Shown here: piece after piece, positions 9,424 to 19,590 of the stretch | Position numbering within the stretch: the first letter of the stretch is position 1 | Layout: each line of letters starts with the position of its first letter | Assembly: GCA_012728755.1 (NCBI GenBank) | Contig: JAAYEL010000013.1 | Coordinates: 1 to 54,071, forward strand | Source: Tissierellia bacterium | GTDB lineage: Bacteria; Bacillota; Clostridia; Tissierellales; Peptoniphilaceae | Direction: 5' to 3' | DNA length: 54,071 nt | Made by a program: the position numbers and the translations under genes | The notes under the pieces: model-generated | The model's database searches: none | What the model was told of the DNA's origin: nothing | What the model saw: the letters and a program-made list of their open reading frames with translations, nothing else

Positions 9424-9882
9424 TTAAAATACTATAGCAACTGTTATCTTGCTTACGTCCTTTCTATCAATTTGCACGTTATTTCCATTATCATCTAGAG
9501 TTAAAGTGTCTTTATCATATTCTAATAAAGTAGCTCTATACTCTTTTTTATTGTTTATCTTTCTATATAAGTTAACATCCAACAATACACCTAAGTTTCT
9601 TCTTAAATCATCATCCGATTTTAATGGTCTGTTTAGGTCTGGAGATGATACTTCTAAATAATAGCTTGTAGATATCAAATCTAATTCATCAAGCCTTACA
9701 TCAAGCATCTTTGATGTTTTCTCGCAATCATCTATTCCTATCCCATCTGGATGATATATGTAGAATCTAAGATATCTCTCACCACTTTCAGTGACAAACT
9801 CAATATCAATTAATTCATACCCTAAATCAACAATATCTTTTTCTAATTCTTCTTTTAAATTACTAATTAATTGCTTTGACAT
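9424..9882 (-). CDS. rimP: Ribosome maturation factor RimP
   Basis: RimP assists late 30S assembly around S12 and the 5' domain. The 152-residue protein shows the family motifs YELIDIEF, RFYIYHPDGIGIDDCEK and YYLEVSSPDLNRPL. The frame extends 21 codons upstream, but the ATG at 9882 has AGGAGG 4 nt away and gives the family length; the extension would also run through the leader hairpin. A strong promoter lies just upstream, so rimP-nusA-infB can be expressed separately from polC. Confidence 0.94.
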   Translation of the reverse strand: MSKQLISNLKEELEKDIVDLGYELIDIEFVTESGERYLRFYIYHPDGIGIDDCEKTSKMLDVRLDELDLISTSYYLEVSSPDLNRPLKSDDDLRRNLGVLLDVNLYRKINNKKEYRATLLEYDKDTLTLDDNGNNVQIDRKDVSKITVAIVF

Positions 9883-9917
9883 ATTCCCTCCTTCTAATTT
9901 AGTGCCCATACAAACAA

Positions 9918-9941
9918 ATAAGAGTGGGCAACCCACTCTTA
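9918..9941 (-). promoter_or_regulatory. Hairpin in the rimP leader
   Basis: A 9-bp perfect stem, AAGAGTGGG (9920-9928) with CCCACTCTT (9932-9940), sits in the 75-nt rimP leader. The minus strand continues with ATTTG, a very weak T-run, so it may be an attenuator, a NusA-responsive pause site or a processing hairpin. GTGGG...CCCAC hairpins before rimP recur in Firmicutes from memory; I did not check this by search. Confidence 0.6.
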
Positions 9942-9964
9942 GCAACGTTCTATCAATTAATAGT

Positions 9965-9993
9965 ATTATAACATCTATACATGCATTTTACAA
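9965..9993 (-). promoter_or_regulatory. Promoter of rimP-nusA-infB
   Basis: The minus strand reads TTGTAA (-35, 9988-9993), a 17-bp spacer and TATAAT (-10, 9965-9970), with TG one base before the -10. The -35 reaches the C26 gene stop codon. Predicted transcription start is near 9958. Confidence 0.75.
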
Positions 9994-9994
9994 G

Positions 9995-10822
9995 TTATTT
10001 AGTGAAAAATACTATCTTTTCCTGTACTTGAGCTGAGTAATAGTCCCCTTCTTCCAAAACATAATGCAGCATAGTATCAGTCATTAATTCTTTCAATGGT
10101 AGCATATCACAATTTAGCTCAAAATATCTCTTTTCAATACTATCTACAAAATGTATAAAAATATCTTGTGCATATAGATATTTTCCAACTAATTTTTCAG
10201 GGTGAAATTGATAAGTCACGATAAATGGGTCTTTCGAAAACATAGCTTCAATCAAACCATCATCAGCTCTTGCCTGCACCTCAAATATATCAGCTTTTCT
10301 ATCAATACCTTGTGAGTGAATTGTATTTACTTCAATTTGCTCATCCCTTATAACATTATATACTTCACTGTCTTTGACCAAGTTAATATTGTGAAATGTC
10401 GTGTAGATATTATTTTTATCAAAATGGATAACATCTGATTTTATTTCTTGAACTAAACTTCCACCAAATGCCACATTCAGCATCTGATGTCCTCTACAAA
10501 TACCAATAACTGGTATAGATTTTTCATAGCAAATCTTAGCAAGATTTATCTCAAAAAAATCTCTTTTATCATCATACTCATATTCAGGTAAGATAGTTTC
10601 TTGTCCAAAATTTTTAGGATTCACATGAGTGCCACCCGTGAAAACAACACCATCTAAATACTTAGTCATCTCTCTAATTTTATCAACATCCTGATATCGA
10701 GGTAATAAAACAGGAGTTGCTCCCATTAGTTCAATAGCCTCAAAGTAATACTTATCTTGACCTATATACCTTTGTCCATTATCATCTATCCAAGATGAAC
10801 TAATTCCTATTATTTTTTTCAT
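9995..10822 (-). CDS. Class I glutamine amidotransferase, gamma-glutamyl hydrolase (peptidase C26) family
   Basis: Proteins of this family hydrolyse gamma-glutamyl amides; the best known, PuuD, splits gamma-glutamyl-GABA. The 275-residue protein has the nucleophile elbow GICRGHQM with Cys109 and the catalytic pair His207/Glu209 in FHPEK, plus the N-terminal GxxGG segment VVFTGGTHVNP. The true substrate is not evident from the sequence. It lies 8 bp after polC and just before the rimP promoter, a slot that normally holds no gene in this cluster. A partner synthetase or polyamine gene is not visible. Confidence 0.8.
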   Translation of the reverse strand: MKKIIGISSSWIDDNGQRYIGQDKYYFEAIELMGATPVLLPRYQDVDKIREMTKYLDGVVFTGGTHVNPKNFGQETILPEYEYDDKRDFFEINLAKICYEKSIPVIGICRGHQMLNVAFGGSLVQEIKSDVIHFDKNNIYTTFHNINLVKDSEVYNVIRDEQIEVNTIHSQGIDRKADIFEVQARADDGLIEAMFSKDPFIVTYQFHPEKLVGKYLYAQDIFIHFVDSIEKRYFELNCDMLPLKELMTDTMLHYVLEEGDYYSAQVQEKIVFFTK

Positions 10823-10830
10823 ATGCCCTC

Positions 10831-13800
10831 CTAAAAACTTAAAAAGTCCATTTGGTTGTTCTTTTGGAAACCTTCAAAAAGACCAAAGTTTTCCAAAGAA
10901 GCTAGTGCCGTCTTATTTATCTTAGTTCTTTGTGTAAAATCCTCAATAGAAATGAATTCTCCATCTTCTCTAGCAGCAGCAATTCTTAATGCTATTTGCT
11001 GAGATACATTATCAATTGCCATTAATGGTGGCAAAATCTTTCCTTTTTGTACTACTATAAATTTCTCAGGATCTGATTTATATAAATCAGGCTCCATTAA
11101 ATCAATATCTCTAGCTTTCATCTCTTCGGCTATCTCTACACAATAGAATTTATCATCCTTATCAAAATTCTCCGAACTCTTATACTCCTTCAGATACATA
11201 GTGATATAATCCAAATCCTTACTTATAATTGAATACTGAAAATCTGCTATCTTATTTGTTAAATAAGTTGAGTAGAAATATTCAGGATAATGAACTTTAT
11301 AGTAAGCTATACGATATGACATCATGACATAAGCAACCGCGTGAGCTCTAGGGAACATGTATTTGATCTTATTACATGAATCAATGTACCACTGCGGGAT
11401 CTTAAGATCTCTCATAGCAGCTTCGTCACTTTCGGATAGCCCCTTACCCTTTCTAACTTTTTCCATGATATCAAAAGCAAGTTTACTATTCATATTATTT
11501 GCTATTAGATAATTCATGATATCATCTCTGGTACAAATAGCATTTTTAAGTACAGTGATACCTTTTTTAATCAAATCTTGAGCATTGTTCAGCCACACAT
11601 CAGTCCCATGTGACAGGCCTGATATCCTAACTAATTCTTCAAAAGTAGTTGGTGCGGTATCAGCTAGCATCTCTCGTACAAACAATGTACCAAATTCAGG
11701 GATACCAAGTGTTGCTGACTTGCTATTAGTGTACTCGTGCTTAATATTTAATGCATCCGTAGAGTTAAATATTGTCATAGTGTCTTTATCAGACAAATCT
11801 ATAGTTAATGCATCCAATCCCGAATCATCCGTTAGCATACGAATGATAGATGGTGCGTTATGTCCTAAAAGGTCAAGTTTTAACAAGTTTTGGTCTATAG
11901 CATGATAGTCAAAATGAGTCGTGATAACTCCACTTTCCTTTTGATCAGCAGGATATTGAATAGGAGTAAAATCTTCTATATCCTTATTATCAGGCACTAT
12001 TATCAACCCACCAGCATGTTGTCCGGTAGTTCTCTTAACTCCAACTAGTTTTCTCTTTACCTTGTCCATATTTGCAGGGTCAGTTTTTATCGTAGTATCT
12101 TCTGGATAGTGTTCCCTAAACTTTCTAGCCATACCATATGCTGTTTTATCTGCTATGGTTCCTAGGGTCCCAGCTCTAAATACCTTTCTTTCGCCAAACA
12201 TCGTCTCAGTATATTTGTGTATAGCTGATTGGTAAACTCCAGCAAAGTTTAAATCTATATCGGGTTCCTTATCACCTTCAAAACCTAAAAAGACTTCGAA
12301 AGGTATATCAAATCCATCCTTATTATATTTAGTACCACATTTAGGACAATCCTTATCAGGCAAATCAACACCCGTACCATAAGATTGGTCAAGTATAAAC
12401 TCAGAATTCTTACAGCTTGGGCAAATATAATGAGGTTCTAGTGGATTTACCTCAGTTATCTCAGCCATAGTTGCAGCAAATGAAGAACCAACACTTCCTC
12501 TAGAACCAACCAGGTATCCGTCATCATTAGACTTCTTAACTAGTTGCTTAGCTATCATGTAAAGTGTAGCATAACCATTACTTATGATAGAGTTTAACTC
12601 CCTATCTAAACGATTTTTAACATGCTCAGGAAGAGGACTTCCATATATAGATTCAGCTTTTTCATAAGAGCTATCGCGCAATATTTGTTCGGCATTTTCC
12701 TGAATAGGAGGAAAAGTACCTTTTGCTATTGGCGATATATCTTCGATCATATCATTTAATCTATGAGTATTGTCAATCACGACAGCATTTCTTGTCGCTT
12801 CATCTAAAAACTTAAATTCATCAAGCATTTGTAAAGTATTTCTAAAATAGAAATAACCTTTATTGACAACTCTTCTTTTTATTGGATAATTTGCCAATAT
12901 GTTTTTAAATACATAATCACTTTCGTCTAGGTAATAAACATTTCCTACCGCTATGATAGGAACATCAATCTTCTTTGCGACTTGTATCAATTTTTCAGTG
13001 ATCATTTGAAGATGATTTTCATCTTTTATTAGACCTTGTCTAACTAAATAATCACTAAAAGATATAGGTTCTACTGTTAAAAAGTGAAACTTTGAAGCCT
13101 CTCCCATAACTATATCATCGCCGTAACCATCAGCTATAAGTGTAAATAACTTTGTCTTATATCCACCTGAACCAATAAGTAAACCTTCATTATTTTTTTC
13201 AAATATATGCCATGGAAGTCCTGGTGTTCTATCAAGAAAATCAATACTTGACTCTGATATGTTCTTATACATATTTTTAAGTCCAATTTGATTTTGAACA
13301 TAGATTAAATTCATGTATGATTGATTTTTTGATCTGTCATATTCTGTTTTAATATCGTTTATATTTGCTATAGTATAGCCCATTTTACCTGCAGTTTTCA
13401 TCATCTTGATAAATATCTCAGCTGTTGCAGTCGCATCATCTGAAGCTCTATGGTGATTCAATAGTTTGACGCCATAAGTCTTTGCTAAGGTATTTAGCTT
13501 ATGATTTTTAAGTTCGGTATTAATAACTCTAGCAAGCCACATCGTATCCATATATATAGGCTTAAAATCAATACCTAAATCCAAACAATTCACATGAATG
13601 AAACCAATATCAAATTCAGCATTTTGAGCTACCAATATAGAGTCTTCACAATAGTCTATAAACTCTGGGAGTATCACATCAATTTTAGGCTCATTTGCGA
13701 CCATCTCATTTGTGATTCCTGTCAAATCAGTGATAAATTCAGAAATCACCATCTCAGGATTAACCAATCTTTGATAAGTTGATACGATTTTTCCATCTTC

Positions 13801-15060
13801 TATCTTAACGGCACCTATTTCAGTAATTTTGTCATTAAATTTAGATAAACCAGTTGTTTCTATATCAAATACAACAAATGATCTTTTTTCAATATTTTCT
13901 AGTCCGTATCTATCGATTAATATGCTAGGTTTATCTTCAAGCATCTTAAATTCAGCACCAAGATTTAACTTAATACCATTTTTCTTTGCTGCTCCATAAA
14001 ACTCTGGATACGATTGAACATTGAATGTATCACTTACGCCAACAGCTTCATGTCCATAGGATTTTAAACGCTTTATCAATTCAGAAATATCAACTAGACC
14101 CTCAAGGTTCGAATATTTTGTATGTACATTAAATTCTATTCTTTTTCTCGCAGCGTCATCGCTTAGTTCTTCCTTCATAAGCTCTTGAATAAATGATATA
14201 TCTAATATGTCGGCTTTATCAAATTCATCATATTTGTAAACTCCACAAACAGAAACCCTTATTCCATTTCTAAATCTTTGGGTAAAATCTTCCAAATCAT
14301 CTTTTCTAACATAGCGTTTGCATCTTACAGCATATTTCCCATCATCAATATCAAATTTAACAAATGCACCGCTTTTGATTTCTACAAATTTAGTTTCATA
14401 AACAGTACCTATTATATTAACTTCATTATGATCTACTATTAAGTTTTCAATAGAAGATAAAGGAGGCATTTGCTTTTTCTTAAAACCATAAGAAAACATT
14501 GAGGTGTCTATCTCAATTTTTTTTGCTTTCTTGCTCTCTTTTTTTGCAGCAGCTACCACTTGCTGCTTAAGCTTTTCCTTAATTTTTGCTTGCTTAGTTT
14601 TACTTAACTCTTCAACACTTTGTATAGTAGATTCATCAATTGTCGTATCAAAAATCACCTCTACGTCTGAAGAATTCATCATTGAATCAAATAGTACAAA
14701 AGCACTTGATTCAGTTAATCTGTCCTTCATAAATGGACTCATTAATTTTATACAAATCTGATTTTCAGATACTATCAAAGAATTTTTCTCAAACTCAGAT
14801 AAAATGGCAACCTCAGTCCTAACCTGTGATACGAAAAAATCTAAAAACCTATCCATATCATAGTGAAGTATATCTAGCTTTATCTGATCAAACTCTTTGA
14901 TAACGACTTTTCTAAAATCTTCTAAAAGCTTCTCATCATATGCTTTTGAATATAAAACTAACCTTATTAACTTGTCTTTATTAAAAAATTGAACCTTAAT
15001 TAAATTAAGGCTCACATTATTTTCTTGATTAAAATTTTCTAAAACTCTTTTGAAACTCAT
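10831..15060 (-). CDS. polC: DNA polymerase III alpha subunit, PolC type
   Basis: This is the replicative polymerase of low-GC Gram-positives with built-in 3'-5' exonuclease. Its 1409 residues run: N-terminal domains (1-200), OB fold (about 205-290), first part of the PHP domain (305-375), DEDDh exonuclease (395-555, with FDIETTGLS and HHRASDDATAT), rest of PHP (570-730), then the polymerase with a zinc site (Cys880, 883, 905, 908) and the catalytic pair Asp934/Asp936 in EPDIDLNF. Odd point: the PHP metal ligands look lost, with HxHT reading NVHT (311-314), TDH reading SDT (343-345), and GNVHYL reading GNVYYL. The gene lies 11 bp after rseP; ispG, often between them, is missing. Confidence 0.97.
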   Translation of the reverse strand: MSFKRVLENFNQENNVSLNLIKVQFFNKDKLIRLVLYSKAYDEKLLEDFRKVVIKEFDQIKLDILHYDMDRFLDFFVSQVRTEVAILSEFEKNSLIVSENQICIKLMSPFMKDRLTESSAFVLFDSMMNSSDVEVIFDTTIDESTIQSVEELSKTKQAKIKEKLKQQVVAAAKKESKKAKKIEIDTSMFSYGFKKKQMPPLSSIENLIVDHNEVNIIGTVYETKFVEIKSGAFVKFDIDDGKYAVRCKRYVRKDDLEDFTQRFRNGIRVSVCGVYKYDEFDKADILDISFIQELMKEELSDDAARKRIEFNVHTKYSNLEGLVDISELIKRLKSYGHEAVGVSDTFNVQSYPEFYGAAKKNGIKLNLGAEFKMLEDKPSILIDRYGLENIEKRSFVVFDIETTGLSKFNDKITEIGAVKIEDGKIVSTYQRLVNPEMVISEFITDLTGITNEMVANEPKIDVILPEFIDYCEDSILVAQNAEFDIGFIHVNCLDLGIDFKPIYMDTMWLARVINTELKNHKLNTLAKTYGVKLLNHHRASDDATATAEIFIKMMKTAGKMGYTIANINDIKTEYDRSKNQSYMNLIYVQNQIGLKNMYKNISESSIDFLDRTPGLPWHIFEKNNEGLLIGSGGYKTKLFTLIADGYGDDIVMGEASKFHFLTVEPISFSDYLVRQGLIKDENHLQMITEKLIQVAKKIDVPIIAVGNVYYLDESDYVFKNILANYPIKRRVVNKGYFYFRNTLQMLDEFKFLDEATRNAVVIDNTHRLNDMIEDISPIAKGTFPPIQENAEQILRDSSYEKAESIYGSPLPEHVKNRLDRELNSIISNGYATLYMIAKQLVKKSNDDGYLVGSRGSVGSSFAATMAEITEVNPLEPHYICPSCKNSEFILDQSYGTGVDLPDKDCPKCGTKYNKDGFDIPFEVFLGFEGDKEPDIDLNFAGVYQSAIHKYTETMFGERKVFRAGTLGTIADKTAYGMARKFREHYPEDTTIKTDPANMDKVKRKLVGVKRTTGQHAGGLIIVPDNKDIEDFTPIQYPADQKESGVITTHFDYHAIDQNLLKLDLLGHNAPSIIRMLTDDSGLDALTIDLSDKDTMTIFNSTDALNIKHEYTNSKSATLGIPEFGTLFVREMLADTAPTTFEELVRISGLSHGTDVWLNNAQDLIKKGITVLKNAICTRDDIMNYLIANNMNSKLAFDIMEKVRKGKGLSESDEAAMRDLKIPQWYIDSCNKIKYMFPRAHAVAYVMMSYRIAYYKVHYPEYFYSTYLTNKIADFQYSIISKDLDYITMYLKEYKSSENFDKDDKFYCVEIAEEMKARDIDLMEPDLYKSDPEKFIVVQKGKILPPLMAIDNVSQQIALRIAAAREDGEFISIEDFTQRTKINKTALASLENFGLFEGFQKNNQMDFLSF

Positions 15061-15071
15061 AATTACTCTTT

Positions 15072-16070
15072 CTATTTAAATAGTGAAAATACATCTTTAA
15101 TAGATACTAATAATATTAGTCCCATTAAAAATACAAATCCAGCGATAGTGATAATTTGTTCAAATTTTTGGTTCAATGGTCTTCCTATAATCTTTTCAAT
15201 GATGATAAAAAGCAATTTAGAACCATCAAGTGCTGGTATTGGAAGTAAGTTAAAGAATCCAAGATTTATTGATATCATAGCTGTAAATATCATTAAACTT
15301 TCTATACCTAAAGCAGAGGCTTGTCCTACTTGTTGGATAACAGCAATAGGTCCTCCTACTTGATCAAATCCTAATATGCCAGTAAACATCATAACTAATG
15401 TTTCCCATAAAAGTACTATTATAAATATTACTTGGTGAAATGCTTGTACTACACTAAACCATATGCCCTTTTGTGGTTGAGGTGTAAATCCAATGATGTA
15501 TCTTCCATCTTCTTGCACTGGAGTGATGTTCATAACAGAAATGCTACCATCTCTATCAATCTCAAGTTTGATGGATTCACCGTTTGATTCATTAAGATAC
15601 TTTGAAGCATAGCTAAATGTTGGTGTTGCTTTATCGTTAACAGAAACTATAGTATCTCCTTCTCTTAAACCAGCTTCATGGGCTGGACTATCAGCAAATA
15701 CTTCATTAATTGTAGTGGAAGGTACTCCACTTATAGCATAAATAGCAAAGAAAATCATAAAAGCCAAGAATAAATTCATCAACGGTCCTGCTAAAATAGT
15801 CATAAACCTGCTAGATGCTTTAGCTTTTGAATAACTTCTAGCATCATCTGAAGCTTCGTCTTCACCCTCCATAGATACAAAACCACCAAGTGGTAAATAT
15901 CTTATAGAATATTGAGTCTCACCTTTTGTAAATTTTGTAGCTACAGGCCCCATGCCTATAGAGAACTCATTTACTTTGATTCCAGACAACTTTGCTACTG
16001 CAAAATGTCCAAATTCGTGTACTAAGACTAAAAACATAAACATTATTAGTCCGATTATTATATTCAACAT
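15072..16070 (-). CDS. rseP: RIP metalloprotease (site-2 protease, RseP family)
   Basis: This intramembrane zinc protease cuts membrane-bound anti-sigma factors or signal peptides. The 332-residue protein has the HEFGH zinc motif (residues 18-22) inside the first membrane segment, a PDZ domain (about 115-200, with SPAHEAGLREGDTIVSV), and the second active-site motif NLLPIPALDGSKL in a later membrane segment. That motif usually reads LDGG; here Ser replaces the second Gly. It lies 9 bp after cdsA. dxr, usually found between these genes in related bacteria, is absent. Confidence 0.93.
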   Translation of the reverse strand: MLNIIIGLIMFMFLVLVHEFGHFAVAKLSGIKVNEFSIGMGPVATKFTKGETQYSIRYLPLGGFVSMEGEDEASDDARSYSKAKASSRFMTILAGPLMNLFLAFMIFFAIYAISGVPSTTINEVFADSPAHEAGLREGDTIVSVNDKATPTFSYASKYLNESNGESIKLEIDRDGSISVMNITPVQEDGRYIIGFTPQPQKGIWFSVVQAFHQVIFIIVLLWETLVMMFTGILGFDQVGGPIAVIQQVGQASALGIESLMIFTAMISINLGFFNLLPIPALDGSKLLFIIIEKIIGRPLNQKFEQIITIAGFVFLMGLILLVSIKDVFSLFK

Positions 16071-16079
16071 AAATAGCTC

Positions 16080-16862
16080 CTATACTAATTTCAATAACAT
16101 TGCCAAGACAGGTAATATTAAAAGTATTGAATCGAAACGATCCATGACTCCTCCATGGCCTATGAAAATTTTGCCATAATCCTTAATATTAGCCTTTCTC
16201 TTAATGTATGATGCTATTAGGTCGCCTATTTGAGATAGGATCGACATAAAAACAGTAATAGAAATGACTATTATTGTAGAAATTTCTATATCATAAATCA
16301 ATGTAAAAATTATTGCGAACACAACCGCACCGAATATGCCACCTAAAGATCCTTCAATTGTTTTCTTAGGTGATAGTTTTTCATATAGCTTGTGTTTGCC
16401 AAATAAAACTCCGAAAAAGTAAGCAAATGTATCTGTAACACTTGAGATACCAAATAAAAAGAAAAGCCACATAGGTTCTCTTATAACAATAAAATACGAA
16501 TATGATAATGTAATATAAATGGCTATAAATGAATTTGAGATAACATTTACTAAGCTTATTTTTTCAATAAATATCATAACGACAAGTAAAGCTACGATAT
16601 ATAACGACAATAAAGGTAGATTAATGTCTTGGTTACCAAAATAAGTGTTTAATATAAACACTATATTAAACAAATAAGCTGGTATGACAATAAAGTCAGC
16701 GCCGATTTTACTCAGCGCTTTTTTTAGTTCATATATTGCGATAAGCGATAAAGCCAATACGCCTAATAGTAATACATATCCATTTATAAATACCATTGAG
16801 ACCATTAGTATCAATATAAGTACAGCACTAATCAGCCTATTTCTAAGATCCTTTGTTAGCAT
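16080..16862 (-). CDS. cdsA: Phosphatidate cytidylyltransferase
   Basis: It makes CDP-diacylglycerol from phosphatidic acid and CTP at the membrane. The 260-residue protein has about eight hydrophobic segments and the C-terminal family signature SYIKRKANIKDYGK...GHGGVMDRFDS. The conserved Pro before GHGG is Ile here, a small deviation. The ATG at 16862 has GGAGGG 4 nt upstream, located inside the end of uppS (20-bp overlap). Confidence 0.94.
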   Translation of the reverse strand: MLTKDLRNRLISAVLILILMVSMVFINGYVLLLGVLALSLIAIYELKKALSKIGADFIVIPAYLFNIVFILNTYFGNQDINLPLLSLYIVALLVVMIFIEKISLVNVISNSFIAIYITLSYSYFIVIREPMWLFFLFGISSVTDTFAYFFGVLFGKHKLYEKLSPKKTIEGSLGGIFGAVVFAIIFTLIYDIEISTIIVISITVFMSILSQIGDLIASYIKRKANIKDYGKIFIGHGGVMDRFDSILLILPVLAMLLKLV

Positions 16863-17589
16863 TTATCCCTCCAAACCTTCTATCTCGTTTAAAAAAGTCT
16901 TTCAAAATCTTACTTAACTCTGCAAAATCAAAATCCGGCCATAATGTATCAATAAAATAAAACTCACTATAAGCTATTTGATAAAGCATAAAATTAGATA
17001 CTCTTTTTTCGCCACCTGTCCTGATCAATATATCAGGATCTGGCAAGTCAGCAGTGTATAAAGTTTTCGAAATTGCTTTCTCATCAATATCCTCTATATC
17101 AATTTTTCCATCTCTTACATCAAAGTACAAACGTTTAAAAGCGGTACTTATCTCAGCACGAGAACCATAATTTAAACCTATATTTAGGATTAAACCTGTA
17201 TTACTTGATGTCTTTTTCAAAGCATGCTCTACAGCTTTTCTATTAATCAAAGGAAGCTGTGATAAGTCTCCCATAATACTAAGTTTAATATTTTTTTCAA
17301 TCATGGTGTCAAGCTCTCTACTAATAAACTTATTAAGCAAATTGAATATAGAGATAACTTCTTTTTCAGGTCTTTTCCAATTTTCTGTAGAAAATGCATA
17401 GAGACTCAAAACCTTAATTCCCAAATCACTACATATTTGAGCTATTTCGATAACTCTTTCAGAACCAAATTTATGTCCATAAGATCTATCTTCACCTCTT
17501 TTAGTCGCCCATCTTCCATTGCCATCCATTATCATAGCAATGTGCTTTAGAGAGCTATTAGAAATTAATTCTTTTAAATCTTCCATCAT
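16843..17589 (-). CDS. uppS: Isoprenyl transferase (undecaprenyl diphosphate synthase)
   Basis: It elongates farnesyl diphosphate in cis to the C55 carrier for cell-wall synthesis. The 248-residue protein shows IMDGNGRWATKRG with the catalytic Asp, FSTENWKRP, and the C-terminal LIRTGGEKRVSNFMLYQ and YSEFYF motifs. The start is either of two adjacent ATGs. It lies 7 bp after frr and overlaps cdsA, the canonical order. Confidence 0.95.
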   Translation of the reverse strand: MMEDLKELISNSSLKHIAMIMDGNGRWATKRGEDRSYGHKFGSERVIEIAQICSDLGIKVLSLYAFSTENWKRPEKEVISIFNLLNKFISRELDTMIEKNIKLSIMGDLSQLPLINRKAVEHALKKTSSNTGLILNIGLNYGSRAEISTAFKRLYFDVRDGKIDIEDIDEKAISKTLYTADLPDPDILIRTGGEKRVSNFMLYQIAYSEFYFIDTLWPDFDFAELSKILKDFFKRDRRFGGINANKGS

Positions 17590-17596
17590 TCACCTA

Positions 17597-18142
17597 CTAA
17601 ACTTCCATTAATTCACTTTCTTTATCTTTTGTGATTGAATCTATTAATTCAATAAATTCATCTGTTAGTTCTTGTGCTTCTTTTTCGTTTATCTTTCTTT
17701 CATCTTCAGTAATGTCGCCATTTTTCTCAGCTTTTTTGATATCATCCATAAGTTCTCTTCTCAAATTTCTGATACCTACTTTAGATTGTTCTGATTTTTT
17801 CTTTACATCTTTAACTAATTCTTTTCTTCTATCTTCTGTTAAAGCTGGGAAAGGTAATCTAATAATCTTACCATCGTTTGGAGGAGTTATTCCTAAATCA
17901 GAAGCAATAAGTGCTTTTTCAATATCTTTTATAGCGCTCATATCCCATGGTTGAATAGCCAATAATCTAGCTTCAGGTACTGAAATAGTAGCTGCATTTT
18001 TAATAGGTGTATCTGTGCCATAATATTTAAAATTAATATTTTCAACTAAAGATGGATTTGCTCTACCAGCTCTAATTGTTGTAAGGTTGTCTTTATATCC
18101 CTTTACATGGTGTTCCATTTTTTCTCTGTATGACTTAAACAT
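17597..18142 (-). CDS. frr: Ribosome recycling factor
   Basis: It splits post-termination ribosomes together with EF-G. The 181-residue protein is a three-helix bundle with the hinge domain in the middle; motifs [12 protein letters not shown] and [25 protein letters not shown] are diagnostic. An eight-codon upstream extension exists, but the ATG at 18142 has GGAGGG 6 nt upstream. The start lies inside the last codons of pyrH, so translation is coupled. Confidence 0.96.
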   Translation of the reverse strand: MFKSYREKMEHHVKGYKDNLTTIRAGRANPSLVENINFKYYGTDTPIKNAATISVPEARLLAIQPWDMSAIKDIEKALIASDLGITPPNDGKIIRLPFPALTEDRRKELVKDVKKKSEQSKVGIRNLRRELMDDIKKAEKNGDITEDERKINEKEAQELTDEFIELIDSITKDKESELMEV

Positions 18143-18851
18143 CTTCGCCCTCCACAATCGTTCCAATTTTTTCGCCTTTGATTACTCTAACTAAGTTTCT
18201 TGGATCATCGATACCAAAAACTATTAGAGGCATATTATTATCCATACATAAAGAAGTTGCTGATGCATCCATTATCTTTAAATCTAACGTTAGAATTTGC
18301 TTATATGTTAATCTATCAAATTTCTTTGCATCATCGTATTTATTTGGGTCTTTATCATATATAGCATCTGTACCAGTTTTTCCTAAAAGAATAACATCTG
18401 CCCCGATTTCTAAAGCTCTTAGAGCAGCTGTAGTATCAGTAGAAAAATATGGTCTACCTGTGCCTGCAGCAAATATTACTATTCTTCCTTTTTCAATATG
18501 TCTAATCGCTCTTCTTACTATAAATGGTTCAGCTATCTCATTCATTGATATAGCACTTAATACTCTTGTCTCTAGTCCGAGATTTTCAAGAGATGATTGA
18601 ACTCGTAATGAGTTCATTACTGTACCTAACATACCAATACTATCTGATACGCTTCTATCCATATTTTCAGAAGATCTACCTCTCCAGAAGTTACCGCCAC
18701 CGATAACTATGCCTATTTCGGCCCCTAGTTCGTGACACTCTTTGATAACTTCACAGATGCCATCAATAGTTTTATCATCTAGACCAAAGCTTTTATCACC
18801 AGCTAAAGCCTCTCCGCTTAACTTAATTAATACCCTTTTATTTGTAAACAT
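18135..18851 (-). CDS. pyrH: UMP kinase
   Basis: This hexameric bacterial kinase converts UMP to UDP. The 238-residue protein has KLSGEALAG near the start, [10 protein letters not shown], and [20 protein letters not shown] in the middle, all typical of PyrH. The start at 18851 is chosen because a GGAGAGG site lies just upstream; the ATG four codons earlier (18863) has none. A hairpin separates it from tsf. Confidence 0.95.
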   Translation of the reverse strand: MFTNKRVLIKLSGEALAGDKSFGLDDKTIDGICEVIKECHELGAEIGIVIGGGNFWRGRSSENMDRSVSDSIGMLGTVMNSLRVQSSLENLGLETRVLSAISMNEIAEPFIVRRAIRHIEKGRIVIFAAGTGRPYFSTDTTAALRALEIGADVILLGKTGTDAIYDKDPNKYDDAKKFDRLTYKQILTLDLKIMDASATSLCMDNNMPLIVFGIDDPRNLVRVIKGEKIGTIVEGEDV

Positions 18852-18865
18852 ATACCTCTCCATAT

Positions 18866-18892
18866 AGTAAAAGAGAACAAAAATTGTTCTCT
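18866..18892 (-). terminator. Hairpin between tsf and pyrH
   Basis: AGAGAACAA (18872-18880) pairs with TTGTTCTCT (18884-18892), 8 bp after the tsf stop. On the minus strand it is followed by only four Ts, so it is likely a partial terminator that lowers expression of pyrH relative to the two translation genes upstream. Confidence 0.6.
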
Positions 18893-18899
18893 CTTAATG

Positions 18900-19568
18900 T
18901 TATACATTCATTTGACTTGCTACTTCTGCTGCAAAATCTTCGTTTTTCTTTTCTAGACCTTCTCCAACTTCAAATCTTTGGAATCTTCTAATAACGATAT
19001 TTTCACCAATTTTTGCGATTTTATCTTTTAATACATGCTCAACAGTAACATCTGGATCTTTGATGAATGGTTGTTCTAATAGACAAATATCAGAGAAGAA
19101 TTTAGTCAATCTTCCTTCTACTTTCTTAGAAGCTATCATCTTAGCTTTTTCTTCATCCATGTTTGGATTTCCTTCGTTTAGAGCTTGTTGTAATAAAATT
19201 TCTTTTTCATGTTCAACTTGTTCAGCTGGTACATCATCTCTTGATACATAAGTAGGGTTTGATGCTGCTACTTGCATACAAATATCTTTAACGAATTGTT
19301 TGAATTCTTCGTTTTTAGCAACGAAATCAGTTTCTGAGTTAACTTCTACGATAGCACCGATTCTTCCGCTATGGATGTATGAGTCAACTAAACCTTCAGA
19401 AGTAATTCTTCCAGCTTTTTTTGCAGTTTTAGCTAAACCTTGTTCTCTTAAAAGTTCAACTGCTTTTTCAATATTTCCTTCTGTCGCTACTAATGCCTTT
19501 TTACAGTCCATCATACCAGCGCCAGTACGTTCTCTAAGTTCTTTAACATCACTTGCTTTGATTTCCAT
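18900..19568 (-). CDS. tsf: Translation elongation factor Ts
   Basis: It is the nucleotide exchange factor for EF-Tu. The 222-residue protein has an N-terminal UBA-like domain with [17 protein letters not shown] and the core motif [17 protein letters not shown] (about 80-95). It has the length of the short Firmicute type. A GGAGG site precedes the ATG. Confidence 0.96.
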   Translation of the reverse strand: MEIKASDVKELRERTGAGMMDCKKALVATEGNIEKAVELLREQGLAKTAKKAGRITSEGLVDSYIHSGRIGAIVEVNSETDFVAKNEEFKQFVKDICMQVAASNPTYVSRDDVPAEQVEHEKEILLQQALNEGNPNMDEEKAKMIASKKVEGRLTKFFSDICLLEQPFIKDPDVTVEHVLKDKIAKIGENIVIRRFQRFEVGEGLEKKNEDFAAEVASQMNV

Positions 19569-19590
19569 GTTTTCCTCCTATATAAATATA

